Source of the DNA: Malassezia japonica
Lineage: Eukaryota > Basidiomycota > Malasseziomycetes > Malasseziales > Malasseziaceae
Assembly: GCF_029542785.1 (NCBI RefSeq)
Contig: NC_083370.1
Location: 1,426,001-1,490,000, forward strand
Reading direction: 5' to 3'
DNA length: 64,000 bases
Shown: positions 39,549 to 48,874 of the stretch, one piece after another
Layout: each line of letters opens with the position of its first letter
Numbering within the stretch: position 1 is the first letter of the stretch
Program-made: the position numbers and the translations under genes
The notes under the pieces: generated by a model
Database searches by the model: none
The model's input: only the letters and a program-made list of their open reading frames with translations
Told to the model about the DNA's origin: nothing

Positions 39549-42500
39549 ATGCATGTCTGGCTGGCAGAGGCGACGGCGCGCCAGCGCACTGTGCTGGTGA
39601 CGCGGTACGATCCGTATGATAAGTCGTCATCTGCGTCGCTCGTCCTTGCATTCTCGGTATCGGGCGACCGGTGCACCTTGTCGTTGCTATCAGCAGCAGA
39701 CCTCGAATGGTCGTCGATGCAGCGCCTCTCGTCGCCCAACACGCCACTCCTGGGCCTGTTGGGTATGATCAAAGTTGGAAATGATATCTTTATTGGATGT
39801 GTGACGAGCTCGGAGCGCGTGGGATGCTTGCAGCGTGGCCAATGGGTCGGGCGCGTACGCGGCGTCGCGTTCTACTGCGTGACCCGCACCTTGTACGACG
39901 AGGACATGTCCCTTGGTGTCGATCCACAAGATTACGGACGCGGTGGTGCGTCTGCAGCGCAGGGAGAGACGCCCTGTGCGTCGATCCGCAAGTACATTGC
40001 GTCGGGGTCGTTCTACTTCGCCGAAAAAGGCGCCTTTGATATGACGCAGCACGTTGCGCGCATAACGTCGCGCAGCGACGTTGACGAGTCGTTTCGCTCG
40101 CAATTTGCATGGAACGCCTACATGATGGAGCCAATCCTCGAGTTTCGTTCGCGCCTCGACACGTCGCAGCGGAGTGAGCTGGACAAGGAGGCGCTGCTCT
40201 CGCTCGTCATCCAGGGCTACGTTGGGATGACTAGCGTCCCGCTTGGCCCCGACCGTGCATCGAAAGGCACTCTCGCCGTAATCAGCCGGCTGAGCTCACG
40301 TAAGGCCGGCACACGCTTCAATGCACGCGGCATTGACGACCAAGGCAACTCGGCCAATTTTGCCGAGACCGAGACGGTGCTCGCGTACGGTGACGAGCTC
40401 TTTAGCTACGTACAGCTGCGTGGATCTGTCCCCATCTTTTGGGAGCAACAAGGACTGCAGGCCCTCAATGCACGCATCCAAATCACGCGCACCGGCGCTG
40501 CCTCGCAGCCTGCCTTTGACCAGCACATGGAGCAACTCTTGAACGAGTACGGCCGTGTGTTTGTACTGGACCTGCTGGGTACGCGCGATGCAGAGGTCGC
40601 GCTGAGTCAGGCGTACGTGCAGCATATCGAGAATCTCTTGCCCAACATCCAGAGCGGAGAAGAGAACCAGCCGCTGCGCTATCATAACTTTGACTTTCAC
40701 ACGATTGCCAAGGCCACGGGTGGCCTCGATGGAGCGCGCGCCGAGCTCGATCGCCTGAACAATGTCCAGCTGCAGCGCCAGCACAACGGGTATACGCTGG
40801 TACGTCTCGACCACGGGCGGCTTGTGCGCCTGGCGATGCAGCAAGGTGTCTTTCGTGTGAATTGCTTCGACTGCCTCGACCGCACCAACGTCGTGCAGGG
40901 TTGCCTCTCGCACGCAGCGCTGCGAGAGTTTTTCCGAGAAATCAAGCGCGATACGCAGGGCGATGCGCGCGGATGGCTAGGCAGCACGCCCGGTCTGCCC
41001 GAGCAGCTCTGGCCGCAGCACGGCCGCCTGTGGGCCGAGAATGGAGATGCGCTATCGCAGATCAGCACCGGCACCGGCTCGCTGAACTCGGACTATATGC
41101 GCACCGGCACGAAAAAGTCGTTTACGGGCCTCTTGAGCGACGCGGCGAAAAGCGCGAGTCGGTACGTGGACGTGCTCACACAGAATGTATATGAACAACT
41201 TCCAAGACCAGAGCAAGCAACAGGCTATCGATACGCTGCTCGGCACGCGCAGCGGCCAGTCGCAAGTCCAGCTATACGACCCCCTCTATGCAGCGGTGGA
41301 CGAGAAAATGGCGCGCCGCCGCGACGAGTACGCGTCGAAAAAGCGGGTACACCTCTTTGTCGGCACCTACAATGTGTGTGCGCAGCCCGCGCACCAGAAC
41401 GCGCTGGGAGCGTGGTTCGACGAGCATGACGTACGCAAGGCCGACGTGATCGTGCTGTCCTTCCAGGAAATTGTGCCGCTCACCGCGCAGCAAATGCTCT
41501 CGTCCGCCGCTGAGCCGATGCGGCAGTGGGAGGCGGCAGTTCTCTCGGCATTGAACCGCGGTACGACATCGTACATGGTTCTGCGTTGCGAGCTCCAGTT
41601 TGCCACCTCGCTCCTGGTCCTGGTGCACAGCGAGATGCTGCCGCATGTGCGCAACGTCGAGGCGACCTCGAAAAAAACCGGATTCCGGGGCATGAGTGGC
41701 AACAAGGGCGGCGTTGCGGTGCGCATGGATGTGTTTGACACGGAATTCTGTTTCGTCGGTGCGCACTTGGCCGCAGGCAATTCGAACGTCGACGAGCGCA
41801 ACGCCGACTACCAGAGCATTGCGCGGGGCATCCAGTTTCCTCGTGGACGCACCATCGACTCGCACACGCACGTATTCTGGGCGGGCGATCTGAACTACCG
41901 CTTCGACCAGCTGAGCAGCGACGAGGTGCGCGCGCTCTGTGCCGAGCTTACGCCGGCCACGTACGAGGGCGAGGCGCCGACGTCGAACCGCGTCCTCGAC
42001 AAGCTCTACGCACACGATCAGCTCAAGAGCGCCCAGGCGTCCAAGGCGGCGTTTGCCGAGTACAACGAGGCGCCGCTCTTATTCCGCCCTACGTACAAGT
42101 ACGACGTGCACACAGATACCTACGACTCGTCGGAGAAGGCGCGCGCCCCTGCGTGGACCGACCGCATTCTGTGCCGCAGTCGCGACGATGCGCTTCCTTT
42201 ATCTATCAAGAGGTATGGATGCGCGGACGTGCGTGTGAGCGATCATCGCCCCGTTTTTGCGGCGATCGACGCGACTGCGTACGCCGTCGACACGGCTAAG
42301 CGCGCTGAGATGCGCAAGAACGTCCTCGCGACGATGCCGGGCACGCCGGCGCAAAAGAGCGTCCTTCCCCGCCCCTCGGACGAGCTCCAGCAGTGGTGGA
42401 ATGACGGCACGCCGCTGGCACCCGTGCCCGACACGACGCCGGGCAACCCGTTCGAGGCGGCCCCCACACGTACCATGATCGGGGGGCCCGATACCCCTGC

Positions 42501-42684
42501 TCCGCCGATGCCCCCGCGTCCCCGCGCCACGGCACCGAGCTCGGAGGCGCCGAGCGTGCCTGTGCGCCCTTCTGGGCGTGCGGAGACTGCTCCTAGTCCG
42601 GGAGCAGGCGCGTCGGCCGCCTCTCGCACTCCCAGTGAGCCAAGTGCGCCGCCGCCAGTACCGCGGCGGCCCGATCGACCCTAG
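39549..42684 (+). CDS. synaptojanin-like phosphoinositide phosphatase (SAC + inositol 5-phosphatase)
   Basis: Exons 39549-41161 and 41184-42684 with a 22-nt intron; 1037 residues. The N-terminal SAC domain carries the CX5R active site CFDCLDR (Cys439 to Arg445). The splice joins SASR to MYMNNFQDQSKQQAIDTLLG, the end of the SAC-linked region. The C-terminal 5-phosphatase shows LFVGTYNVCAQP, VIVLSFQEIVPL, NKGGVAVRMDVF, WAGDLNYRFD, APAWTDRIL and SDHRPVFA. A Pro-rich tail (PPMPPRPRA, PPPVPRRPDRP) offers SH3 sites. This is the Inp51/52/53 class, acting on PI(4,5)P2 in endocytosis and trafficking. I chose the ATG at 39549 (MHVWLAEATARQ). Confidence 0.93.
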
Positions 42685-42729
42685 GGGAATAACTCGGAAT
42701 TAAGCTGCCCGTGCGCAACCCGTGCCGCC

Positions 42730-44745
42730 ATGTTGTTGAGTCGTAGCGTAGGTCGTGTGGTGCCGCGGTATCTGCCGCGTGTGCCTCTCCGTCCTGCCCA
42801 GCAATCCTTTAGCACTTCGCCCAGTCGTCCTGCGCTGCACCAATGGCTGTGGAAGCAGCGCATAGTCCGCTATCCCACCTACTGTGTGGGTTCACTGGTC
42901 TTTTCGGTGGTGACGATTATGGGTGGTCTTTTGATCTACGATTCGTTTACCTACCATCGTGTCGATGTGAAGCACACCGTGATCCCCAATCTGATGGAGT
43001 CGGAGCGTGGCGGTCCCGAAAACCTGCCGATTCTTCCGTTCAACCCCACGCAGCAGAAGGCAGAGCCCGGCAAGCGTAAAGAGCGCCTGGTGATTGTCGG
43101 TGGTGGCTGGGCCACGGTCGGTATGCTCGCCAAGCTCGACAAGGATGCGTACGATGTCGTGGTGGTGAGCCCCACGAACTACTTCCTCTTTACTCCCCTG
43201 CTGCCCTCGGTGGCTGTCGGTACGGTCGGTGTGCGTTCGGTGATCGAGTCGTTGCGCAAGTTGCTGTCCAACCGCAATGGCCGCTACGTGCAGGGTGCGG
43301 CGCGCCGCCTCCGCCCCGCGTCCGAGCTTGACAGCCGTACGCTGGCCAGGACGGAGAACGCGGCAGGGCTGCTTGCTGTCGAGGTGATTTCGTCCGAGTG
43401 GGACGGCGACATGGAAGCGTCCAACCACACGCCGGTCGAATCGTCGATGATCTACGTGCCGTACGACAAGCTGGTCGTCGCTGTCGGCAGTGTCACGAGC
43501 ACGGTCGGCATCAAGGGCCTGGAGAACTGCCAGCGCCTCAAGACGATGCGCGACGCTCAGTCGCTGCGCAAGCGCGTGATTGAGAACCTCGAGATTGCCT
43601 CGCTGCCGACGACCTCGATGGAGGACCGCGCGCGCCTGCTCTCGTTTGTGGTGTGCGGCGGTGGCCCGACGGGTGTCGAAATCGCCGCCGAGATCTACGA
43701 CATGATCAACGAAGACGTGCAGAAGCACTTCCAGCCGACGCTACAGAAGCTCGCGCGCGTCCACCTGATCCAGAGCCGCAAGCACATCCTCAACACCTAC
43801 TCGGAAAGCATCTCCGAGTTTGCCGAGCAGCGCTTCCGTAACGAAAACGTGGACCTGGTGACAAACGCTCATGTGAACGAAGTCACGCCGGACAAGGTCA
43901 TCTACAATGTCAAGAACGAGTTTACCGGCGACATCGAGCCGCGCGAGGTGATCTCGGGGTGCACGGTGTGGTCGGCAGGTATCGCCATGGCGCCGTTTAC
44001 CAAGACGCTCGCCGAGGTGCTGCCCGACCAAGGCAATCCCCATGCGCTGCGTGTCGACAGCCACCTGCGCGTGCTCGGCACGCCACAGGGCACCGTGTAT
44101 GCAGTGGGTGACGCATCGACCATCGACAACGATCTCGAGGGCTTTATGCGCTCCAACTTTTCGCACTTCGACTCCGACCATGACGGCGAGCTGACCAAGA
44201 TGGAGTTTGCCAACTTTGTCGGCAAGCTTCGCCGCAAGTTCCCGCTCGCGTCGGACCAGCTGAACGATATCGAGGATTTGTTCGCCAAGTACGATAAGGA
44301 CCACAATGGGCGCATGTGCACCGACGAGCTGCACGACTTGATCCTCGACGCGACCAAGGGGCTGACGTCCTTCCCCCCGACGGCTCAGGTTGCTAGCCAG
44401 GAGGGCAAGTACCTCTCCCGCAAGCTCAACGTGCTCTCCAAGCTCCGTGACGAGGGCCGCCTGCCGAAGCCCGAGGCGGGCAGCACGGAGCCTGTCGACA
44501 TTGACGATGAGGTGTACAAGCCGTTCCGTTTCCACTCGCTCGGCAACGTGGCCTACCTCGGCAATGCCGCGGCGTTCGACCTGCCGCTCCCGGGCCCGTT
44601 CCACACGCTGTTTGGCGGTCTGGCAGTGATGTACGCGTGGCGCAGCGTGTACCTCTCGGAGCTCGTCACACTGCGCATGCGCACGCTCGTGCTCGGTGAC
44701 TACATCAAGCGCGGTCTCTGGGGACGTGATTTGACGTGGACGTAG
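42730..44745 (+). CDS. NDE1: external alternative NADH dehydrogenase with two EF-hands
   Basis: A 671-residue type II NADH:ubiquinone oxidoreductase. The N-terminus is a mitochondrial presequence followed by a membrane segment (VGSLVFSVVTIMGGLLIYD). The FAD dinucleotide fold begins LVIVGGGWATVG (~residue 120) and the NADH fold VVCGGGPTGVEIAAE (~307). Two EF-hand loops lie at about 481 (DSDHDGELTKMEF) and 522 (DKDHNGRMCTDEL), both with the expected acidic ligands, implying Ca-regulated oxidation of cytosolic NADH, as in Neurospora NDE1 and plant NDB enzymes. No intron. The 3' end lies 12 bp from the stop codon of the first reductase of the tandem array. Confidence 0.93.
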   Translation: MLLSRSVGRVVPRYLPRVPLRPAQQSFSTSPSRPALHQWLWKQRIVRYPTYCVGSLVFSVVTIMGGLLIYDSFTYHRVDVKHTVIPNLMESERGGPENLPILPFNPTQQKAEPGKRKERLVIVGGGWATVGMLAKLDKDAYDVVVVSPTNYFLFTPLLPSVAVGTVGVRSVIESLRKLLSNRNGRYVQGAARRLRPASELDSRTLARTENAAGLLAVEVISSEWDGDMEASNHTPVESSMIYVPYDKLVVAVGSVTSTVGIKGLENCQRLKTMRDAQSLRKRVIENLEIASLPTTSMEDRARLLSFVVCGGGPTGVEIAAEIYDMINEDVQKHFQPTLQKLARVHLIQSRKHILNTYSESISEFAEQRFRNENVDLVTNAHVNEVTPDKVIYNVKNEFTGDIEPREVISGCTVWSAGIAMAPFTKTLAEVLPDQGNPHALRVDSHLRVLGTPQGTVYAVGDASTIDNDLEGFMRSNFSHFDSDHDGELTKMEFANFVGKLRRKFPLASDQLNDIEDLFAKYDKDHNGRMCTDELHDLILDATKGLTSFPPTAQVASQEGKYLSRKLNVLSKLRDEGRLPKPEAGSTEPVDIDDEVYKPFRFHSLGNVAYLGNAAAFDLPLPGPFHTLFGGLAVMYAWRSVYLSELVTLRMRTLVLGDYIKRGLWGRDLTWT

Positions 44746-44757
44746 TGCTACGTAGTT

Positions 44758-45849
44758 TTACTGGATCGCATAGGTCAGCTTCTCGCCCGACACCTTGTTC
44801 TGGCGCAGGCGGTCCAGGCCCGCGGGGATCGCCTGCAGGCCGCCGGTCTGGGGCGACGTGCGGTTCGGCTTCACGAGGCCAGCAGCGAGCAGGTTCGTAA
44901 AGACGCCACTCTGCGTAAACTTGACCATGTACTGCTGGTCCTCCTGCGCGTACTCCTTCGAAAAGTTCTCGCCAAACATGCTGAACGCCTCGCCACCGAC
45001 GGTGTACATCAGCAGGAAGGTGCCCTTGACCTTGTCGTTGACAGAGGCGAGCTCCTTGCTCAGGGGAAGAATCACGACGAGCTTCGACGGCTGCGTCTTG
45101 GACAGTGCACGCGCACACGACTCCTGCGAGCCCTTCTCAGAGAAGGTATCAAAGGCGTGCGTAAGGTCGGGGTGGGCCGCCGAAATCCTGTCCGGCGTCG
45201 CAGCGTCCGAGTAGTCGTACGTCTCCGCCGCACCGAGCTCCTTCAGGAACGCGTGGTTCTTCGGCGAGGCCGTGGCGATCACATGGATGCCAGCAGCGCG
45301 CGCAAACTGGATCACAAACTGACCAACCGACGTGGCCCCCGACCAGACCAGCAGCTTCTTGCTCTGGTCGATCGGACCCAGGCCCCGGAGGTCCGCCGGG
45401 GGGGCAGGCAGGCCGAGGTGCTTCGGCTGGAAGAGACCAAAGTACGCCGTGTAGCCACCGACGCCGAGACCGGCCACCTCCTCGTCCTTGGCCGAGGCAG
45501 GAATGGGCGTCACCGATGCGGGGTGCGTCTTGAGGTAGTCGGCAAAGGCGCCAACACCGACGTCCCAGCCACCGTGCACCATACCAGCGACACGGTCACC
45601 GACCTGGACATTGGTGCCGGCTTGCGCACCCTTGGTCACAACCGTGCCGACAAAGTCAGAGCCGAGGGTCGTGTCCACCTTGCCAAAGTAGTCGAGGTGC
45701 TTCCAGTCCGTGGGGTTCAGAGCCACGTTGTGCACGCGCACAATGATCGAGTGGTCATCCGGCTTGGGCGTCTCGGTCTGCTTAAGAGCGACCTTGCCGT
45801 GGCCTTCGACAATGAGGGCATTCATCTGAGGGGGAAGAGAAGTCGACAT
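44758..45849 (-). CDS. medium-chain reductase, ToxD-like/zinc-independent, array copy A
   Basis: A 363-residue MDR-superfamily oxidoreductase: GroES-like N-domain (NPTDWKHLDYFGKVDTTLGS, GDRVAGMVHGGWDVGVGAF) and Rossmann fold (LLVWSGATSVGQFVIQFARA). The catalytic and structural zinc ligands of classical ADHs are absent, placing it with trans-enoyl reductases and ToxD-like enzymes, which are NADPH-dependent double-bond reductases. Substrate unknown. It is the first of five tandem minus-strand copies. A central 336-bp segment is identical to that of copy D (see repeat entries). A TATA-like element lies at 45881-45890 and the shared upstream motifs at 45938 and 45955. Confidence 0.85.
   Translation of the reverse strand: MSTSLPPQMNALIVEGHGKVALKQTETPKPDDHSIIVRVHNVALNPTDWKHLDYFGKVDTTLGSDFVGTVVTKGAQAGTNVQVGDRVAGMVHGGWDVGVGAFADYLKTHPASVTPIPASAKDEEVAGLGVGGYTAYFGLFQPKHLGLPAPPADLRGLGPIDQSKKLLVWSGATSVGQFVIQFARAAGIHVIATASPKNHAFLKELGAAETYDYSDAATPDRISAAHPDLTHAFDTFSEKGSQESCARALSKTQPSKLVVILPLSKELASVNDKVKGTFLLMYTVGGEAFSMFGENFSKEYAQEDQQYMVKFTQSGVFTNLLAAGLVKPNRTSPQTGGLQAIPAGLDRLRQNKVSGEKLTYAIQ
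45076..45411 (-). repeat. 336-bp tract identical to copy D (49193-49528)
   Basis: By direct reading every base of this segment matches 49193-49528, while sequences on both sides differ between the two genes. It covers the Rossmann region of the enzyme. Confidence 0.9.
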
Positions 45850-45937
45850 GATGTTGGGAATGTGGCAACGATCTTAGCTACTTTTATATGCAGGTGATCA
45901 GCGGCCACATGGAATATCAACTCGGCCCATACCTGCG

Positions 45938-45968
45938 CTATCCCCGAACAGCGTCCGTGCGAGAAAAC
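45938..45968 (-). promoter_or_regulatory. shared array promoter elements upstream of copy A
   Basis: CTATCCCCGA at 45938-45947 and CCGTGCGAGAAAAC at 45955-45968. The same pair occurs upstream of copies B and D. Confidence 0.6.
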
Positions 45969-46091
45969 TCGCTTGCGCCAACGATTCGATCTACGAGGTT
46001 CGATGAGAAAATGTCCGCGGATGTGTATTGCAAGTAGAACGGATTGTATATTTACGAAATGAAGTACATGTTCATACATGTTCATAGAATG

Positions 46092-47180
46092 CTACAAAGC
46101 ATAGGTGAGCTTCTCGCCCGACACCTTGCCTGTGCGCTGGCGGTCCAGGCCGGCTGGGATCGCCTGCAGGCCACCGGTCTGGGGCGAAGTGCGGTTCGGC
46201 TTCACGAGGCCAGAGCTCAGCAGGCTTGTAAAGATACCGCCCGACAAGACTTTGGCCAGGAAACGCTGGTCCTCCTGCGCGTATTCCTTCGAGAAGTTCA
46301 GGCCAAACATGTTGACCTCCTCACCACCGACAGTGTACAACAGCACCGTCGTGCCCTTGACCTTGTCGTTGACCGACGCAACCTCCTTGCTCAGGGGGAG
46401 AATCACGACCAGCTTCGACGGCTGCGTCTTGGACAGAGCACGCGCACATGACTCCTGCGATCCCTTCTCAGAGAAGGTGTCAAAGGCGTACGCAAGATCG
46501 GGGTGCGCCTCGGCGATCTTTTCCGGCGTGGACTCGTCCGCATAGTCAAAGGTCTCTGCCGCGCCGAGACCCTTCAGGAATTCGTGGTTCTTGGGGGACG
46601 CAGTGGCAATCACATGGATGCCAGCAACGCGCGCAAACTGGATCACAAACTGACCGACGGACGAGGCGCCCGACCAGACCAGCAGTTTCTTTGTCTGGTC
46701 GACCGGCGGCAGCGACGTGAGCGTCGGCTGAGGCGCAGGCAAACCAAGGTGCTTCGGCTGGAAGAGACCAAAGTACGCCGTGTTACCGCCGATACCGAGA
46801 CCAGCAGCCTCCTCATCCTTGACCGAGGCAGGAACGCGCATCACCGCCGCGGGGTGCGTCTTGAGGTAGTCGGCGAAAGCACCAACACCAACGTCCCAGC
46901 CGCCGTGTACCATACCAGCGACACGGTCACCGACCTGGATGTCGGTTCCGGCTTGTGCATCCTTGGTCACAACCGTACCTACAAAGTCGGAGCCAAGCGT
47001 GGTGCCCACCTTGCCGAAGAAGTCGAGATGCTTCCAGTCTGTGGGGTTCAGAGCCACGTTGTGCACGCGCACAATGATCGAGTGGTCGTCCGGCTTGGGC
47101 GTCTCGGTCTGCTTAAGAGCGAGCTTGCCTTGGCCTTCGACGATAAGGGCGTTCATGTGAGAAGGGATTTTAGTCGACAT
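46092..47180 (-). CDS. medium-chain reductase, ToxD-like, array copy B
   Basis: A 362-residue paralogue of copy A (MSTKIPSHMNALIVEGQGKL). It shares the NPTDWKHLDFFGKVGTTLGS and WSGASSVGQFVIQFARVAG segments, again without catalytic zinc ligands. It differs from A mainly in the central loop (APQPTLTSLPPVDQTKK) and the C-terminal third. Its start and promoter layout match A: ATG at 47180, TATA-like GTTTTATAGC at 47211-47220, and both shared motifs beyond it. Expected to reduce activated C=C or C=O bonds with NADPH; substrate unknown. Confidence 0.85.
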   Translation of the reverse strand: MSTKIPSHMNALIVEGQGKLALKQTETPKPDDHSIIVRVHNVALNPTDWKHLDFFGKVGTTLGSDFVGTVVTKDAQAGTDIQVGDRVAGMVHGGWDVGVGAFADYLKTHPAAVMRVPASVKDEEAAGLGIGGNTAYFGLFQPKHLGLPAPQPTLTSLPPVDQTKKLLVWSGASSVGQFVIQFARVAGIHVIATASPKNHEFLKGLGAAETFDYADESTPEKIAEAHPDLAYAFDTFSEKGSQESCARALSKTQPSKLVVILPLSKEVASVNDKVKGTTVLLYTVGGEEVNMFGLNFSKEYAQEDQRFLAKVLSGGIFTSLLSSGLVKPNRTSPQTGGLQAIPAGLDRQRTGKVSGEKLTYAL

Positions 47181-47269
47181 GATGTTGGGGAACACTGGGT
47201 ATTTGCGCCAGTTTTATAGCCAGCGTGATCTGTGCCACACGATTTGTCATTCGGGCGAAAAGGCCTACG

Positions 47270-47300
47270 TTATCCCCGAGTGACGTCCGTGCGAGGAAAC
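47270..47300 (-). promoter_or_regulatory. shared array promoter elements upstream of copy B
   Basis: TTATCCCCGA at 47270-47279 and CCGTGCGAGGAAAC at 47287-47300, in the same order and spacing as upstream of copy A. Confidence 0.6.
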
Positions 47301-47417
47301 TCGCCTGCACCGATTGTTCGATCGCTTGGGCGAAAATGTTCGGCGGGATCATGTCCGCGGATCTGTCGTGCGTGGTGCGACGGAGTTTCCAATACGAATA
47401 AGTACGTGTATAGAAAA

Positions 47418-48506
47418 CTACAGTGCATAGGTAAGCTTCTCGCCCGTGACCTTGTTCTGGCGCAAACGGTCCAAGCCCGCAGGAATCGCCTGCAGGCCAC
47501 CGGTCTGTGGCGACGTGCGGTTCGGTTTCACGAGGCCGTGCGCAAGCATCTTTGAAAAGGCGCCGCTGCTAGTGAATTCACGCAAGTACGCAGCATCTTC
47601 CTCGGCCTCTTTCTGGGAGATGTGTGTGCTGTAGATATCGATTTCCTTGCCAATCATCGAGTAGAAGAGGAAAAAGGTGGCTTTGACCTTGTCGTTCACT
47701 TTGCTAATTTCGTTGCTTAGCGGAAGGATAACGACCAGCTTGGAAGGCTGCATCTTGGACAGCGCACGCGCACTCGCCTCTTGGGATCCCCTTTCGGAAA
47801 AGGTGTCGTACGCGTACACGAGGTCGGGGTGTGCCTCGGCAATCTTGTCCGGCGTCGTTGTGTCAGAGTAGTCAAACGTCTCTGCCGCACCAAGGACCCT
47901 TAGGAAGGCATGGTTCTTGGGCGAGGCAGTCGTGATCACATACAACCCGGCGGCACGCGCAAACTGAATGACAAACTGGCCCACTGACGTAGAGCCCGAC
48001 CAGACCAGCAGCTTCTTGCTCTGGTCGACCGGCGGCAGGGTCGTACTGGACGCGTCCGGCGCAGTCAGGCCAAGGTGCTTGTCCTGAAAGAGGCCAAAGT
48101 AGGCCGTGTAACCACCGATGCCGATACCTGCGGCCTCCTCGTCGGGCACATTGCTAGGAATACGCGTCACCGACTCGGGAGAAGTCGTTAGGTAGTTGGC
48201 AAAAGCGCCAACACCCACTTCCCAGCTACCGTGGACCGAGCCGGCCACACGGTCGCCGACTGCGATATCCGTGCCAGCCTTGGCCCCTTTCTGGACGACC
48301 GTTCCTACATAGTCAGAGCCGACCGTCGTGCCGACCTGCGGGAAAAAGTCGAGGTGCTTCCAGTCGGTCGGGTTGAGGCCCACATTGTGCACTTGGACAA
48401 GGATCTGCGTATCGCTGGGCACAGGCGTTTTGACCTGCTTGACAGCAGCCTGTCCCTTGCCCTCAATGATCAGTGCGTTGGTTTGGTTGGGAATTTGCGA
48501 CGTCAT
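47418..48506 (-). CDS. medium-chain reductase, ToxD-like, array copy C
   Basis: A 362-residue paralogue (MTSQIPNQTNALIIEGKGQA). Together with copy E it forms a second subfamily: both have VQVHNVxLNPTDW, FFPQVGxTVGSDYVGTVV, PSNVPDEEAAGIGI and a YIxTTASPK segment. The Rossmann motif is WSGSTSVGQFVIQFARAAG. No zinc ligands. The promoter has a TATA element (48531-48540) and the TTATCTCCGATGTCGC variant of the shared motif. A 17-bp minisatellite lies just upstream of its promoter. Confidence 0.85.
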   Translation of the reverse strand: MTSQIPNQTNALIIEGKGQAAVKQVKTPVPSDTQILVQVHNVGLNPTDWKHLDFFPQVGTTVGSDYVGTVVQKGAKAGTDIAVGDRVAGSVHGSWEVGVGAFANYLTTSPESVTRIPSNVPDEEAAGIGIGGYTAYFGLFQDKHLGLTAPDASSTTLPPVDQSKKLLVWSGSTSVGQFVIQFARAAGLYVITTASPKNHAFLRVLGAAETFDYSDTTTPDKIAEAHPDLVYAYDTFSERGSQEASARALSKMQPSKLVVILPLSNEISKVNDKVKATFFLFYSMIGKEIDIYSTHISQKEAEEDAAYLREFTSSGAFSKMLAHGLVKPNRTSPQTGGLQAIPAGLDRLRQNKVTGEKLTYAL

Positions 48507-48530
48507 GGTGGGAGCAGAAAGTACATCGCC

Positions 48531-48595
48531 GTTTATATAATAGTGGTCTGTGCGCGTTCAAGATCCGAGGCCGGGGATTATCTCCGATGTCGCTC
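48531..48595 (-). promoter_or_regulatory. copy C promoter: TATA, GGTCTGTGC and TTATCTCCGATGTCGC elements
   Basis: TATA-like GTTTATATAA at 48531-48540, GGTCTGTGC at 48545-48553 and TTATCTCCGATGTCGC at 48578-48593. The last is repeated upstream of copy E. Confidence 0.6.
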
Positions 48596-48610
48596 GCACA
48601 TGCCATGTCC

Positions 48611-48725
48611 GAGCGCATGCAATGTCCGAGCGCATGCAATGTCCGAGCGCATGCAATGTCCGAGCGCATGCAATGTCTGAGCGCATGCAATGTCTGAGCG
48701 CATGCAATGTCTGAGTGCATGCACC
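48611..48725. repeat. 17-bp minisatellite, six full units and one partial
   Basis: The unit GAGCGCATGCAATGTCY is repeated at 48611, 48628, 48645, 48662, 48679 and 48696, with a partial, diverged seventh copy from 48713. The first three units end in C, the next three in T. Each unit carries the palindrome GCATGC. It lies between the promoter of copy C and the 3' end of copy D; no coding function is evident. Confidence 0.93.
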
Positions 48726-48874
48726 TAATTTACTTGCGTCTTGGCGCGCTCCTCAGGCACATCGCTATAGCAGGAGAGCAGGTACTAGTCATCGTCTCTA
48801 GCGTCGCTTGGAGTACAGCACGAAATAGGGATGTATTATGATTTCATTCGACATCTACAGCCAACGCACTTCGT

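Noticed and set aside
48611..48725. possible CRISPR-like array
   Set aside because: Units are directly contiguous with no spacers and the genome is eukaryotic; it is a minisatellite.
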